In this document: one piece after another, positions 8,545 to 17,893 of the stretch
How positions within the stretch are numbered: the stretch's first letter is position 1
How the letters are laid out: each line of letters starts with the position of its first letter
Origin: Methylopila sp. M107
GTDB lineage: Bacteria; Pseudomonadota; Alphaproteobacteria; Rhizobiales; Methylopilaceae
Length of the DNA stretch: 64,000 nucleotides
Direction of reading: 5' to 3'
Assembly (NCBI RefSeq): GCF_000384475.1
Contig: NZ_ARWB01000001.1
Coordinates: forward strand, 1,032,022 to 1,096,021
Notes under the pieces: generated by a model
What the model was told of the DNA's origin: nothing
The model's input: the letters and a program-made list of their open reading frames with translations, nothing else
Databases searched by the model: none
Translations under genes and position numbers: made by a program

Positions 8545-10440
8545 TCAGCCGCCCTGCTTCCCCGTCCACTCGCCGACATTGACGTCGTCGTAGGGGTTCT
8601 TGCCGTTCAGCGAGAACACCTGAACGCCGCCGCCCATCTGGGTGTAGTTGGCGAGGTTCTTGAACGCGCCCACCGCGCCGAGACCGGCCGTCGGGTCGTT
8701 CAGGTCGAACACCAGCCCGACGCCCGGCCAGCCGCCGACGCCGTAGTAAATGGCGACGTACTGCGTGCCTTTGTGCGTGTAGGTCATCGGATGGCCGATC
8801 ACGCCGGACGGCAGGCGGTACTTCCAGACGAGGTCGCCGGTCTTGCTGTTGCGGGCCTTCAGGAAGCCGTCGAGCGTGCCGTAGAACACCAGGTCGCCGG
8901 CGGTCGCGAGCGTGCCGCCCCAGACCGCGAAGCGCTCCATCTTCTCCCAGTCGTACTTGTTGTTGATCGCGTCATACGACTTGATCTGACCGAGACCTTC
9001 GAAGTTCTGGCGGTCGCCCTTCGGGCCGGGATACATCCACAGGGTCGCGCCGACGAAGAACTGACCGGCGCGGTAGGGGAGCATGAAGGGCTCCCAGTCC
9101 ATGCAGATGTGGTTGATGCCCATGAAGAAGCGCTGCTTCTCGGGGTCGTAGCTGTCGTGGCCCTGGTTGTGATAGCCCATCGCCGACGGGCAGATTTCCG
9201 TCGCCTTGTGGTCCATGCGGGTCGCGAATTCGGGATCGCGGATCGGGATGCCGGTCTTCAGATCGACCTGCTTCACCCAGTTCACGGTGTCGTCGAGCTT
9301 GTCGGCCGAGACGAGCGTGCCGTCGGTGCGGTCGAGCGTGTAGACGATGCCGTTGCGGTCCGGATGAGTCAGCAGCTTGCGCAGCTTGCCGGTTTTGTCC
9401 TTCTGCTCCGACAGCATCATCACGTTGACGCCGGCGTAGTCCCATTCGTCATGCGGCGTCTTCTGGTAGCCGAACTTGGCCTCGCCGGTGTCGATGTCGC
9501 GACCCCAGATGGTCATCGTCCACTTGTTGTCGCCCGGACGCATGGTCTCGTTCCACGGGGCCGGGTTGCCCGAGCCGTAGTAGAAGAGGTTCGTGTCCGG
9601 ATCGAAGGCGTACCAGCCCCAGTTGGTGCCGCCGCCGATCTTCCAGGCGTCGCCTTCCCAGGTCTTGTTGGTGCCGAGACCCTTCTGGCCGTAGTGCGGG
9701 TTCGCCAGGTTGAAGTCCTTGGCGAGCTTGATGTCCTCGTCCGGACCGGTGGCGTAGGCGCGCCACTTCTGGGCGCCGGTCTTGACGTCGTAGGCCGTGA
9801 CATAGCCGCGGACGCCGAGCTCCGCTCCGGAAGATCCGACCAGCACCACATCCTTCACGACGTAAGGCGCGATCGTGAGCGTGGAGCCGACCTTGATGTC
9901 GGAGTTCTCCATCTTCCAGAACTCTTCGCCGGTCTCGGCGTTGAGCGCCACGATGTGGCCGTCGAGCTGCGTCTTCAGGATCAGAGCGGGCGTCTTGCCT
10001 TCGCCGGGCCAGTAGGCGAGGCCGCGGTTGACGACGTCGCAACACGCGACGGCGCGCGCGGTCGGAGCCTGCTTGGGCTTGTGCTGCCACAGGATCTTGC
10101 CCGGCTCGTTCAGGTCGAGCGCGAAGGTCGGGTTCGGGAATGCCCCGTGCACATACATTTTATCGCCGATCACGAGAGGCGTGCCCTCGTGGCCGTGCAG
10201 CACGCCGGTCGAGAACGCCCAGGCCGGCTTGAGGTCCTTGACGTTCTCGACGTTGATCTGCTTCGCCTTGGAGTAGTTCTGGGCCTTGTAGGTCTTGCCC
10301 GTCATGGGCCAGTTTTCTTCGCTGTTCGACAGCTCGACAAGCTTGTCGTTGGCGAAGGCGGGGAGAGCCGCTCCCGCCACGCCGATCGCCGCAGCGGCCG
10401 TCAGCGTGAACGCCGAGACGGTCGTTCGAAATGTCATCAT
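8545..10440 (-). CDS. mxaF: MxaF, PQQ- and calcium-dependent methanol dehydrogenase large subunit
   Basis: A 631-residue precursor of the periplasmic quinoprotein that oxidises methanol to formaldehyde. The signal peptide ends near ALPAFAN. PQQ-dehydrogenase hallmarks are visible: the vicinal disulfide C133-C134 in [10 protein letters not shown], repeated beta-propeller tryptophan motifs (for example [12 protein letters not shown]), and the catalytic aspartate D334 in DEWDYAGVN. Two residues later is A336. Lanthanide XoxF enzymes carry an aspartate there, so this is the Ca2+-type enzyme. AAGGGG lies six bases before the ATG at 10440. It is first in the operon and followed by mxaJGIRSACKLD. 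Confidence 0.98.
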   Translation of the reverse strand: MMTFRTTVSAFTLTAAAAIGVAGAALPAFANDKLVELSNSEENWPMTGKTYKAQNYSKAKQINVENVKDLKPAWAFSTGVLHGHEGTPLVIGDKMYVHGAFPNPTFALDLNEPGKILWQHKPKQAPTARAVACCDVVNRGLAYWPGEGKTPALILKTQLDGHIVALNAETGEEFWKMENSDIKVGSTLTIAPYVVKDVVLVGSSGAELGVRGYVTAYDVKTGAQKWRAYATGPDEDIKLAKDFNLANPHYGQKGLGTNKTWEGDAWKIGGGTNWGWYAFDPDTNLFYYGSGNPAPWNETMRPGDNKWTMTIWGRDIDTGEAKFGYQKTPHDEWDYAGVNVMMLSEQKDKTGKLRKLLTHPDRNGIVYTLDRTDGTLVSADKLDDTVNWVKQVDLKTGIPIRDPEFATRMDHKATEICPSAMGYHNQGHDSYDPEKQRFFMGINHICMDWEPFMLPYRAGQFFVGATLWMYPGPKGDRQNFEGLGQIKSYDAINNKYDWEKMERFAVWGGTLATAGDLVFYGTLDGFLKARNSKTGDLVWKYRLPSGVIGHPMTYTHKGTQYVAIYYGVGGWPGVGLVFDLNDPTAGLGAVGAFKNLANYTQMGGGVQVFSLNGKNPYDDVNVGEWTGKQGG

Positions 10441-10866
10441 CTGAAACCCCTTGCGTTTCCCGTTCTTATTCTGCGGCGCCGGCCGGCTGGGCAGCCGGCC
10501 TTGTCGGCGCTCTGCATTGCGCGCGATCCCTGAGGCGATCAGGTCGCGTTGGTTTTTACTTTGCGCCTTGCGGGCTTATTGCGCTTTGCAGTGGGGTAAA
10601 TCTTTCGGAAGTGGCCGGGGCTGTCTGTATCCAAAGTGGAAAAAGCAGCCGGGAACTTTTGGCATGGCGGCTGCCGCGCTCAGGCAGTATGATCTCCGCA
10701 CATGTCGAAATAAGAAAAAACTAACAATCGCAGAGGCCTAACGAAATGTTGGCGACGCGGCGGTTCGCTGCTATCGCGACCATTCCGCCGCGCCCGGTTT
10801 CGACCTTATCCCGCGTGGATCGCTGTCATGTTAGTATAAAGTCGACGTATGGAAAGAAATAGAACT
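10441..10866. promoter_or_regulatory. Divergent control region between mxaF and the mxaZYX-like operon
   Basis: A 426-bp gap, locally more AT-rich than its flanks, that must hold promoters for both directions. In the mxaF leader, a hairpin with 8-bp arms (GGCCGGCT/AGCCGGCC, 10481-10500) stands about 40 bases before the start codon. Two similar 11-mers, TTGCGCCTTGC (10561) and TTGCGCTTTGC (10579), lie 18 bp apart, with another TTGCGC at 10517; they could be regulator sites. On the minus strand CAGACA (10622-10627) resembles the AAGACA -35 element of Methylobacterium mxa promoters, but I see no convincing TAGAAA partner. On the plus strand TATAAA at 10835 could be part of a -10 for the regulator operon. 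Confidence 0.5.
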
Positions 10867-11406
10867 ATGACATCTCAATATTCATTTATTAAGAGGGTCG
10901 CGACGATCAGCGCAGCGGCGGCGCTGTTCTTGACGGGCTGTGATGAACAGGCTCCGAAAGAACCCGCCGCCGCGTCGGTGAAGCCGGCGAGCCGAGATTT
11001 CGCGATCGCCGCGCGCGGCTGGATCGACCATTCCGACAAGATCTCGCCCGCAGTCTGGCTCGCGAGCCGCGAGGCCGGCCGCGACGTCGCGCCGGACGAC
11101 CCCGCGGCGCAATCGATGCGCGGTCTGCTCGACGACGCCGACGCGCGCTTCACCGAAGGGCCGCGGATGATCGCCAATCGCGCGGTGCAAGTGGAGAGCA
11201 TGCTCGCCGAGCGCGGGGTGAAGGAAACGCCACGCGACGTGATCGAGGCGCTGGTGTCGATCGCGCCGGTCGGCGAGCGGGCGGGCTTCGGAGAGACCTG
11301 CCAGCACTACGTCAATGCGCGCGCCGCGACGGAGACGCGGGTCGCGGCGCTTCAGGCGCTGCGGCGCGAACCGCTCCCGGCGGCCGGACCCGGCGACGAG
11401 CGATGA
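10867..11406 (+). CDS. Small lipoprotein upstream of the sensor kinase (MxaZ-like)
   Basis: About 179 residues. The N terminus has a signal peptide and lipobox (ALFLTGC), so the mature protein is probably lipid-anchored in the periplasm, followed by a helical domain of unknown family. The ATG at 10867 has GGAAAG about ten bases upstream; the in-frame ATG at 10849 has no ribosome site. Its stop overlaps the kinase start (ATGA). In Paracoccus denitrificans the methanol dehydrogenase genes are preceded by divergent mxaZ, mxaY and mxaX, and this gene takes the mxaZ position. The match is by position and exported nature, not by recognised sequence. It may sense or modulate the kinase. Confidence 0.7.
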   Translation: MTSQYSFIKRVATISAAAALFLTGCDEQAPKEPAAASVKPASRDFAIAARGWIDHSDKISPAVWLASREAGRDVAPDDPAAQSMRGLLDDADARFTEGPRMIANRAVQVESMLAERGVKETPRDVIEALVSIAPVGERAGFGETCQHYVNARAATETRVAALQALRREPLPAAGPGDER

Positions 11407-12863
11407 CGACAGGCGCGGCCCGTGCCCTTGCACATCCGTTCGACCGGGCGCGCGCCAAAACCCGTCCGTTCGGCGGCGCCTCGCTTCGAACCCGCATCCT
11501 CGGGCTGCTGGCGGCCGTCAATCTCGCCTGCGCGGGCGCCGCGGCGGTGGTCACGATCTACAATGCGCGTCAGGCCACCAAGGTCGAGATCGCGTCGTCG
11601 CTCGACATTGCGAGCCGGTTGGTGCGCGAGACGGTGACGCGGCTCCAGCGCGACGTCGGGCGGCTGCGCACCGTCGCCGACCTGCAGTCGACGCTGCCGG
11701 CGGTCCGGCATGCGCGCATCGTCGTGCGGGATCCGGAGGGCGCCGAAGTCGCCTCCCGGGTCGCTGGCGGCCGCGCGCGCGAGGACAGGAGGGTCGCCGT
11801 TCCGGACTGGTTCGCGGGCCTGATCGCGCCGCCGCCGGACGCGGTGACCATTCCCGTCGTCATTCGGGGCGAGCCTGCGGGCTCGGTCGTGGTGGAAGGC
11901 GACGCTTCCGACGAGATCGCGGAGGTGTGGGACGACGTGATCACGCTTGCGGGCCTGTTCGTCGCGCTGAACGCGGCGGCGCTCGGGGTGTTCGCGATCC
12001 TGCTCGGCCGCGTTCTCGCGCCGCTCGCGACGCTCGCCGACGGCATGTCGGACCTTCGGCTCGGCCGGCTTCAGCGGCGCCTCGAGACGCCGAAGAGCCG
12101 CGAGCTCGCTTCGATCGTCGAGCGCTTCAATTCGCTCGGCCAGTCGCTCGCCGCCGAGCGGGCGACCAACGGGCGGATGTCCTGGCGCATGGTGACGCTT
12201 CAGGACGACGAGCGCCGTCAGATCGCAAAGGAGCTGCACGACGAGCTCGGCCCCTGCCTTTTCGGGCTGCGGGCGAATCTCGCCTCGCTCGAGCGCGAGC
12301 TCGCTGCGGCGCCGTCGCCGCCGACGCCGCGCATGGTCGAGCGGCTGGAGGCGGTTTCCGATCTCTCGGAGCGGCTGGCGGGGATGAACCGCCGGCTGCT
12401 GACGCGGCTGCGCCCGATGGCGCTCGGCGCCGCGCCGCTTTCCGAGGTGCTGGACGGCCTGATCGCGGACTTCCGCCGTCACCATCCCGAACGCCGGTTC
12501 GAGCTCGCGACCTCGGGGCTCGGCATCAGCTATGGCGAGGCCGTCGACCTCACAGTCTATCGCTCCGTCCAGGAGGGCGTCACCAACGCCATCCGGCATG
12601 CGGCCTGCGCGCGGGTCGTCGTCTCTGTCGAGCGCGGCCGGGACGCCGACGGCGCCGAGGCCGTCCTGCTGCGCGTGCTCGACGACGGCGGCGGCGTGAC
12701 CGAGCCGGCGCCGGCAGGCTTCGGCCTTGTCGGGCTCGGCGAACGGCTGCGCGCGCTCGGCGGCAGCTTCCACCTTCATAACGTCCGCGACGGCGCCGCG
12801 CTCGACGTGGTCGTGCCGCTCGCGCACGCCCCCGTCCGCCGGCCTGAACCCCACAAGGCATGA
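11403..12863 (+). CDS. mxaY: Sensor histidine kinase, NarX/UhpB type (MxaY-like)
   Basis: A 486-residue membrane kinase. One membrane segment (about residues 30-52), a periplasmic loop, a second membrane segment with a HAMP-like linker (about 180-230), then a HisKA_3 dimerisation domain with the phosphoacceptor H279 in RRQIAKELHDELG. The HATPase domain shows an N-box (EGVTNAIRHA), a G1 box (VLDDGGGV) and FGLVGLGERLRALGG. It should phosphorylate the NarL-type regulator encoded 13 bp downstream. By location next to mxaF and by kinase subclass it matches MxaY, the Paracoccus sensor controlling methanol dehydrogenase. The signal is not shown by the sequence; formaldehyde or a related methanol metabolite is the usual proposal. 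Confidence 0.85.
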   Translation: MTTGAARALAHPFDRARAKTRPFGGASLRTRILGLLAAVNLACAGAAAVVTIYNARQATKVEIASSLDIASRLVRETVTRLQRDVGRLRTVADLQSTLPAVRHARIVVRDPEGAEVASRVAGGRAREDRRVAVPDWFAGLIAPPPDAVTIPVVIRGEPAGSVVVEGDASDEIAEVWDDVITLAGLFVALNAAALGVFAILLGRVLAPLATLADGMSDLRLGRLQRRLETPKSRELASIVERFNSLGQSLAAERATNGRMSWRMVTLQDDERRQIAKELHDELGPCLFGLRANLASLERELAAAPSPPTPRMVERLEAVSDLSERLAGMNRRLLTRLRPMALGAAPLSEVLDGLIADFRRHHPERRFELATSGLGISYGEAVDLTVYRSVQEGVTNAIRHAACARVVVSVERGRDADGAEAVLLRVLDDGGGVTEPAPAGFGLVGLGERLRALGGSFHLHNVRDGAALDVVVPLAHAPVRRPEPHKA

Positions 12864-12876
12864 GAATCGATCCGCC

Positions 12877-13506
12877 ATGACAGTCGCGCTCGTCATCGAC
12901 GACCATCCGATCGTGCTCGAAGGCTGCCGCCGGGTGCTGCTCGACGCAGGCTTCGACCAGGTGCTGGAGGCGGCCTCTCCGCTCGAAGGGTTTCGGCTCT
13001 ACCGGCGGTCGCGGCCGGACCTGGTGATCGTCGACCTCTCAATCCGGGGCGCGGGTCTCGCGGGCCTGTCGCTCATCCGGCGACTGCGCCTCAACGACGA
13101 GCGCACGCCGATCCTGGTGTTCTCGATGCATGGCGACCCGGTGATCGCCCGCCGCGCGCTGAAGGCCGGCGCCACCGGCTTCCTCGTCAAGGATACGGGC
13201 CCGAAAACCCTGCTGGAGGCGATCGAGAAGGTCCGGCGCAACCAGCACTACATCGCGCATGACATGGCCGTGCAGGTCGCGCTGCTCGGCTCGCGCGCGA
13301 AGGCGGACCAGCGCGACCTGACGTCACGCGAACTGCAGACGCTCTCCCTGCTCGGGGAGGGCCGGTCCTATGCCCAGATCGCGGACTCGCTGGGCGTCAG
13401 CTACAAGACCGTCGCCAACACCTGCTCGAGCCTCAAGGACAAGCTGAACGCCGGCAGCCTGCAGGACCTTGTGCGGGTCGCGGTGATGCACCAGGTGGCG
13501 CGCTGA
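12877..13506 (+). CDS. mxaX: NarL/FixJ-type response regulator (MxaX-like)
   Basis: A 209-residue regulator with a receiver domain (acidic pair D8-D9, phosphoacceptor D53 in VIVDLS, switch S83 and conserved K105) and a C-terminal LuxR-type helix-turn-helix (LTSRELQTLSLLGEGRSYAQ to SYKTVAN). It is likely the activator of the divergent mxa operon, as MxaX is in Paracoccus. The ATG at 12877 places it just after the kinase; an open frame running further upstream overlaps the kinase and is not used. The receiver has an unusual GAGLAG insertion-like loop after the phosphorylation site. Confidence 0.85.
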   Translation: MTVALVIDDHPIVLEGCRRVLLDAGFDQVLEAASPLEGFRLYRRSRPDLVIVDLSIRGAGLAGLSLIRRLRLNDERTPILVFSMHGDPVIARRALKAGATGFLVKDTGPKTLLEAIEKVRRNQHYIAHDMAVQVALLGSRAKADQRDLTSRELQTLSLLGEGRSYAQIADSLGVSYKTVANTCSSLKDKLNAGSLQDLVRVAVMHQVAR

Positions 13507-13689
13507 CCGCTTCGCGTGGCAAGCGAACAGCGCGCGGCCGCAAGTTGTTTCATGAGATTATTATCAGTTTTGCTGCCCGTGAGGCGAGTGGTTATTCTTA
13601 TGTTTCTTTCAGATTGCGTATTGAATAAACCCAGACCCTCGCGCAGGATCGCTCTCGTCTTCACCTGAGCCACGCTGCGGAGGGCGAGA

Positions 13690-14943
13690 ATGACGCCGCT
13701 CATGCGCCAGTCCGTCGTGTGCGCCATCGTGGTCGCGGGGCTTGGCTTTGCGGTTCTGGGCGGCCTCGTCGTGGGCGAGGCGCGGGAGACGGGCCACACG
13801 ATGGCGAGCCGCTTCAAGCGGCCGGACGCCGAGCGCGCCGCCCGCGCCGCCTGCGCGTCCCGCGCGCCTTTCGTTGTGCTCGACACCTTCGCGCATTTCC
13901 GCCCCGTGAACATCGACGACGCGCCCGCGCGGCGCGGCGTCCAGCATGGCGACGTCGTCGCCGCGATCGTCGAGGCGAACCATCCGGGGACGCTCGTCTA
14001 CCAGACCGACCCGATCTTCAACGTGTCGACGCTTGCAGCCGATTTCGGCCGGCTCGCATCCGACATCGAGGCGGGGAGGGTGGCGAAGCCCGCCGCCATC
14101 GTGTCGTCGATCGTGCTTCCGGTCGACCTCGCGCATGTCAACGCGGCCCGCGCCGGCGCAAAGCCGCTGAGAAGCAGCGACGTCGCGGCGCATCGGGCGG
14201 ACGTGCTCGACGCGCTGACGGACGGGAAGAACCCGGAAAACCCCTATACGGAGATCGACCGCCAGATCGGCCGGCTTTCAGCCGCGGGCGTGCCCGTGTT
14301 CGTCGCCGCCGGCAATTCGGGCCCCGACGAGACGGTGAACGCGCTCGCGCTGTCGGACGGCGTCTACGCGGTCGGCGCGCTCGACCGCGACGGGACCGAG
14401 GCCGCCTACACCAGCGCCGCCGGTTTCGTGTCGGTCTGGAGCCCGGGCTTCGTGGTGCTGACCGAGGCGCCCGGAGGCCTCAGCGTCAGCGGCGGCCGCA
14501 AGGTCGAGCTGAAGGGCGCCGACATTCCCGAGCAGCGCGCGGTGATCGCCCGATTCTCGGGAAAGCGCGCCGCCGACGTCGTGCTGCGCACGCCGGCCGA
14601 GCTCGGCTATCTCGGCGATGTCGCGCCGTCGCGCCAGCGCAACCGCCATCTCGCCAAGATGCTGCGGCCCGGCGTCTATCGCACCGAGCATTTGATGGCG
14701 GCCTACGGCTATGCGAGCGGGTCCGGCACCTTCGCGCGCGCCGTCGCGGACGGGCCCTACATGCATTTTCCGTCGGACACGATTTTTCGCGCGACCGCGG
14801 ACGGCGTGCTGGATTTCGACCCGATCGGCGACCGCTCGGAGGGCCAGCTCGAGGTCGCTGACGCGACCTCCTTCGCCGCCCCGAACATCTGCGCCACGGC
14901 CCTGTTCCAGCCGCGACTAGCCTATGCGGGCGGGCGGAACTGA
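13690..14943 (+). CDS. Exported subtilisin-like (S8 family) serine protease
   Basis: A 417-residue protein with an N-terminal hydrophobic segment (about residues 8-28) that may be a signal peptide or anchor. The subtilase catalytic residues are in order: D65 in VVLDTF, H86 in GVQHGDVVA, the oxyanion N209 in AAGNSGP and S394 in DATSFAAPN. The usual GTS before the nucleophile is ATS here, and the region after H86 is degenerate compared with classical subtilases. It follows the methanol regulator genes by 184 bp with its own AT-rich upstream region, so a link to methanol metabolism is only positional. Substrate unknown. Confidence 0.75.
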   Translation: MTPLMRQSVVCAIVVAGLGFAVLGGLVVGEARETGHTMASRFKRPDAERAARAACASRAPFVVLDTFAHFRPVNIDDAPARRGVQHGDVVAAIVEANHPGTLVYQTDPIFNVSTLAADFGRLASDIEAGRVAKPAAIVSSIVLPVDLAHVNAARAGAKPLRSSDVAAHRADVLDALTDGKNPENPYTEIDRQIGRLSAAGVPVFVAAGNSGPDETVNALALSDGVYAVGALDRDGTEAAYTSAAGFVSVWSPGFVVLTEAPGGLSVSGGRKVELKGADIPEQRAVIARFSGKRAADVVLRTPAELGYLGDVAPSRQRNRHLAKMLRPGVYRTEHLMAAYGYASGSGTFARAVADGPYMHFPSDTIFRATADGVLDFDPIGDRSEGQLEVADATSFAAPNICATALFQPRLAYAGGRN

Positions 14944-15135
14944 AGCCTGGGTGTGGTCGCCTGACCTGATCGAGAGACCGGTCGCATAGGCGGCGCCTCC
15001 CGTCGTTCGACGGCGTGCGCTGAACTCGTGGGCGTCCGGCTTCGCCGGGCATGACGGCTGGTGGCTCGTGGCGCTACGACGGATTCGCCGCATCGGCGGA
15101 GGCGCTTTCCGTTACGAATCTGATCAAAAGCGAAG

Positions 15136-15209
15136 TGGAGGCCACGCCCGGAATCGAACCGGGATACAAGGATTTGCAGTCCTCTGCGTAACCATTCCGC
15201 CACGTGGCC
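15136..15209 (-). tRNA. tRNA-Cys (GCA)
   Basis: A 74-base cloverleaf on the minus strand with an encoded CCA end. The acceptor stem GGCCACG pairs with CGTGGCC, the discriminator is U73, the anticodon stem GAGGA/TCCTT frames the loop CTGCAAA (anticodon GCA), and the T arm is CCCGG-TTCGATT-CCGGG. The rest of the 469-bp gap 14944-15412 has no further gene. A half-copy of a palindromic repeat (CGTCCGGCTTCGCCGGGCAT) lies near 15039. Confidence 0.97.
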
Positions 15210-15412
15210 CCGTGCGCTGTCGCTTGTCGGCCGGCGCGTAAAGCTCCTGACGGGGCTGTCGGCGTCGGCGTTTCGCGAAATGGCGGGCGCTACATAGCCT
15301 GCGGCCTTCCCGCCCGCAACAGACAGCGCGCACGCTTGCAAGCCGGAAGCGGCTCAAGCAAAACACTTTGGTCGGGTTCCAGACGCCCGGCCTCATGGAA
15401 AGGCGCGGCGGC

Positions 15413-16063
15413 ATGGCGGATTTCGAGCGGCTCAGGCTCGGCATGGTCGACGGACAGATCCGAACCGCCGACGTCACCGACCATCGCGTGCTGAACGCCT
15501 TCCTGACGGTCCCGCGCGAGGACTACGTGCCGCAAACGCGGCGCGACATCGCCTATCTCGACGCCCGCGCGCCGCTCGGCGTGCCCGGCCGCGCGACGCT
15601 CGACCCGATGACATTGGCCAAGCTCGTGCAGTTCGCCGATCCGCAGGATGAGGAGAGGGTGCTGGTCGTCGGCTGCGGGCTCGGTTACTCGGTCGCGATC
15701 TTCGCGGAGCTTGCGCGGACCATCGTCGGGCTCGAGGTCGAGCCGACGCTCGCGGTGGTGCTCAGCGACAAGTTCGCGGGACGTCCCGGCGTGCGGATCG
15801 TCGAGGGGCCGTTGCCGCAGGGCGCGGCGATCGACGCGCCTTACGACCTGATCTTCTGCGACGGCTCCGTCGCGGCCGGGCTGGAAGGCCTCGGACGCCA
15901 GCTGAAGCCGGCCGGCCGGCTGGTCGCGATCGCGGGCGAGGGGCGCTCGACCAAGGCGACGGCGTTCCGCCGCGCGGGCGAGGGCCTATCGTCCACGACC
16001 GCGTTCGACGCGAGCGGCCCGGCGCTGCCGGGCTTCGAACGCGAGGAAGCCTTCGCGTTCTGA
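15413..16063 (+). CDS. Protein-L-isoaspartate O-methyltransferase family protein
   Basis: A 216-residue cytoplasmic SAM-dependent methyltransferase of the PCMT family. It contains the family's N-terminal feature FLTVPREDYVP and a Rossmann glycine motif VLVVGCGLGYSVA. True Pcm enzymes recognise isoaspartyl residues. This shorter alphaproteobacterial version, which sits directly before tolC in many Hyphomicrobiales, may have another substrate. The ATG at 15413 is preceded by GGAAAGG. Confidence 0.8.
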   Translation: MADFERLRLGMVDGQIRTADVTDHRVLNAFLTVPREDYVPQTRRDIAYLDARAPLGVPGRATLDPMTLAKLVQFADPQDEERVLVVGCGLGYSVAIFAELARTIVGLEVEPTLAVVLSDKFAGRPGVRIVEGPLPQGAAIDAPYDLIFCDGSVAAGLEGLGRQLKPAGRLVAIAGEGRSTKATAFRRAGEGLSSTTAFDASGPALPGFEREEAFAF

Positions 16064-16225
16064 ACGGCGCCCTGTGGCCGCTTTGCGCCACCTCGCCCGA
16101 ACATCGACGAAAGTGGGGCGGGACGGTTTCCTCGAAGGCTGCGTGCCGATAGCTTCCGCGCGGGGTCGCGTCACGCGGCGCTGCACGGAAACATCCGGCG
16201 GCGCGGGAATCCGGTGAGCAGTACA

Positions 16226-17719
16226 ATGTCGACGAGCGTATCGTCCGGCCGAAGCAGCCTGCTGTGCGCAGCGGCGGCTCTCGGCCTCGTCCTGGCGTTC
16301 AGCCAGCAGGATTCCGCGCGCGCCCAGACGCTGGAGCAGGCGATCTCGCGCGCCTATGCGGCCAATCCAACGCTCAACGCCCAGCGCGCCAATGTGCGGG
16401 CGATCGACGAGCAGGTGCCGCAGGCGCTGTCCGGCTACCGCCCGACAGTGTCAGTGACGGCGGACGTCGGCGCGCAATACACCAACGTCAAGCGCAAGGG
16501 CTCCGGCGGCGGAGGCCAGTTCGCCCCGACGGGCAACCCGGCGACCGACGCGAATTTTCAGGCCCTCGGCCAGACCCTCGGCTCGCTCGGCGGACCGAAC
16601 AAGGGCAGGACCTATCCCCGCAGCGCGGGCATCCAGGCGAGCCAGAACGTGTTTGACGGCTTTCGCACCAAGAATCAGGTCCGCTCCGCCGAATCGAACA
16701 TTCTCGCTGCCCGCGAGGACCTGAGGAACACCGAGCAGAACGTGCTGTTCGACGTGGCGCAGGCCTATATGGACGTGCTGCGCGACTACGCGATCCTGGA
16801 CATCCGCAAGAACAATGTGGACGTCCTGAAGGAGGAGCAGCGCGCGGCGGACGAGCGCTTCAAGGTCGGCGAGGTCACCCGCACCGACACTGCGCAGGCG
16901 GAAGCCCGCGTGCAGGGCGCGCTGACCGCCGTCAGCCAGGCGGAGGCGCAGCTCAACACCAGCCGTGCGACCTACCGCCAGGTGGTCGGCGACGAGATCG
17001 GCCGGCCCAAGGCCGCCAAGTCGATCGACCGCGTTCTTCCGAAGAGCCTGCCTGCGGCGATCAATCTCAGCCAGGCCCAGCACCCGGCGATCCTCGCCTC
17101 GCTGCACGGGATCGACGCCGCGACGCTCCAGATTCGCGTTTTCGAAGCCGATCTGATGCCGCAGGTGAGCCTGCAGGGCTCCCTGCAGCGCAGCTGGGAC
17201 GACAGCCTGTCGACCAAGGGCTACCGCACGACGGCCGCCTCGGTCGTCGGCCAGCTGACCATCCCGATTTATCAGGGCGGCGCGCCGTCCTCTCGGATCC
17301 GGCAGGCGAAGGAAACCGCCGGCCAGCGCCGGCTCGACGCCGACACGGCGCGCGACCAGGTCCGCCAGTCGGTGGTCTCGGCCTGGGGCACGGTGCAGGG
17401 CGCGACCGCCTCGATCAAATCCGCGCAGGCGCAGATCGAGGCGAACCAGGTGGCGCTGAACGGCGTCCGCGAAGAGGCCAAGGTCGGACAGCGCACGACG
17501 CTCGACGTGCTGAACGCCCAGCAGGAAGTGCTCGTCGCGCGCGAGTCGCTGATCAACGCGCAGCGCGACCGCATGGTCGGCGCCTACGCGCTGCTCTCGG
17601 CCGTCGGCTGGCTCTCGGCGCAGAAGCTGTCGCTGAAGGTCGCGGGCTACGATCCCAACGTCCATTACGACCAGGTCCGCGACAAATGGGGCGGGCTGCG
17701 GACGCCGGACGGCCGCTGA
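16226..17719 (+). CDS. tolC: TolC-family outer membrane channel protein
   Basis: About 497 residues. A signal peptide ending in SARAQ is followed by two tandem TolC/OEP halves beginning LEQAISRAYAANPTLNAQRA. Long amphipathic helices and the pattern VGEVTRTDTAQAEARVQ are diagnostic. It forms the trimeric outer-membrane exit duct for type I secretion and RND pumps. The type I secretion ABC and fusion proteins at 38988-42076 lack their own outer membrane component, so this could serve them. The ATG at 16226 has GGTGAG seven bases upstream; the GTG at 16214 is an alternative. Confidence 0.93.
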   Translation: MSTSVSSGRSSLLCAAAALGLVLAFSQQDSARAQTLEQAISRAYAANPTLNAQRANVRAIDEQVPQALSGYRPTVSVTADVGAQYTNVKRKGSGGGGQFAPTGNPATDANFQALGQTLGSLGGPNKGRTYPRSAGIQASQNVFDGFRTKNQVRSAESNILAAREDLRNTEQNVLFDVAQAYMDVLRDYAILDIRKNNVDVLKEEQRAADERFKVGEVTRTDTAQAEARVQGALTAVSQAEAQLNTSRATYRQVVGDEIGRPKAAKSIDRVLPKSLPAAINLSQAQHPAILASLHGIDAATLQIRVFEADLMPQVSLQGSLQRSWDDSLSTKGYRTTAASVVGQLTIPIYQGGAPSSRIRQAKETAGQRRLDADTARDQVRQSVVSAWGTVQGATASIKSAQAQIEANQVALNGVREEAKVGQRTTLDVLNAQQEVLVARESLINAQRDRMVGAYALLSAVGWLSAQKLSLKVAGYDPNVHYDQVRDKWGGLRTPDGR

Positions 17720-17893
17720 GGCGCTCCCCGCTAGGAGCTGTGGAGACGGCTCGGTTCGGCTTGTCGTGAGCCGCGGCCGCCCCAATACTCGCCACGCAAC
17801 GAGGCTGGAGTCTCCAAGCGATTCGTGAGCCGGGCGCGGTCATGCCGCGTCCAGCGTCGCAAGGAGCGGCCTTCGAGCTTGAGCGGAGAGCGT

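Noticed and set aside
8545-10440. The methanol dehydrogenase as lanthanide-dependent XoxF
   Set aside because: The residue two positions after the catalytic aspartate is alanine (DYAG) rather than aspartate, and mxaI is present.
8374-10533. A 719-codon open frame on the plus strand opposite mxaF
   Set aside because: Shadow frame of a GC-rich gene. Its translation is Arg/Asp/Val-rich with no domain, while the minus strand encodes the unmistakable MxaF.
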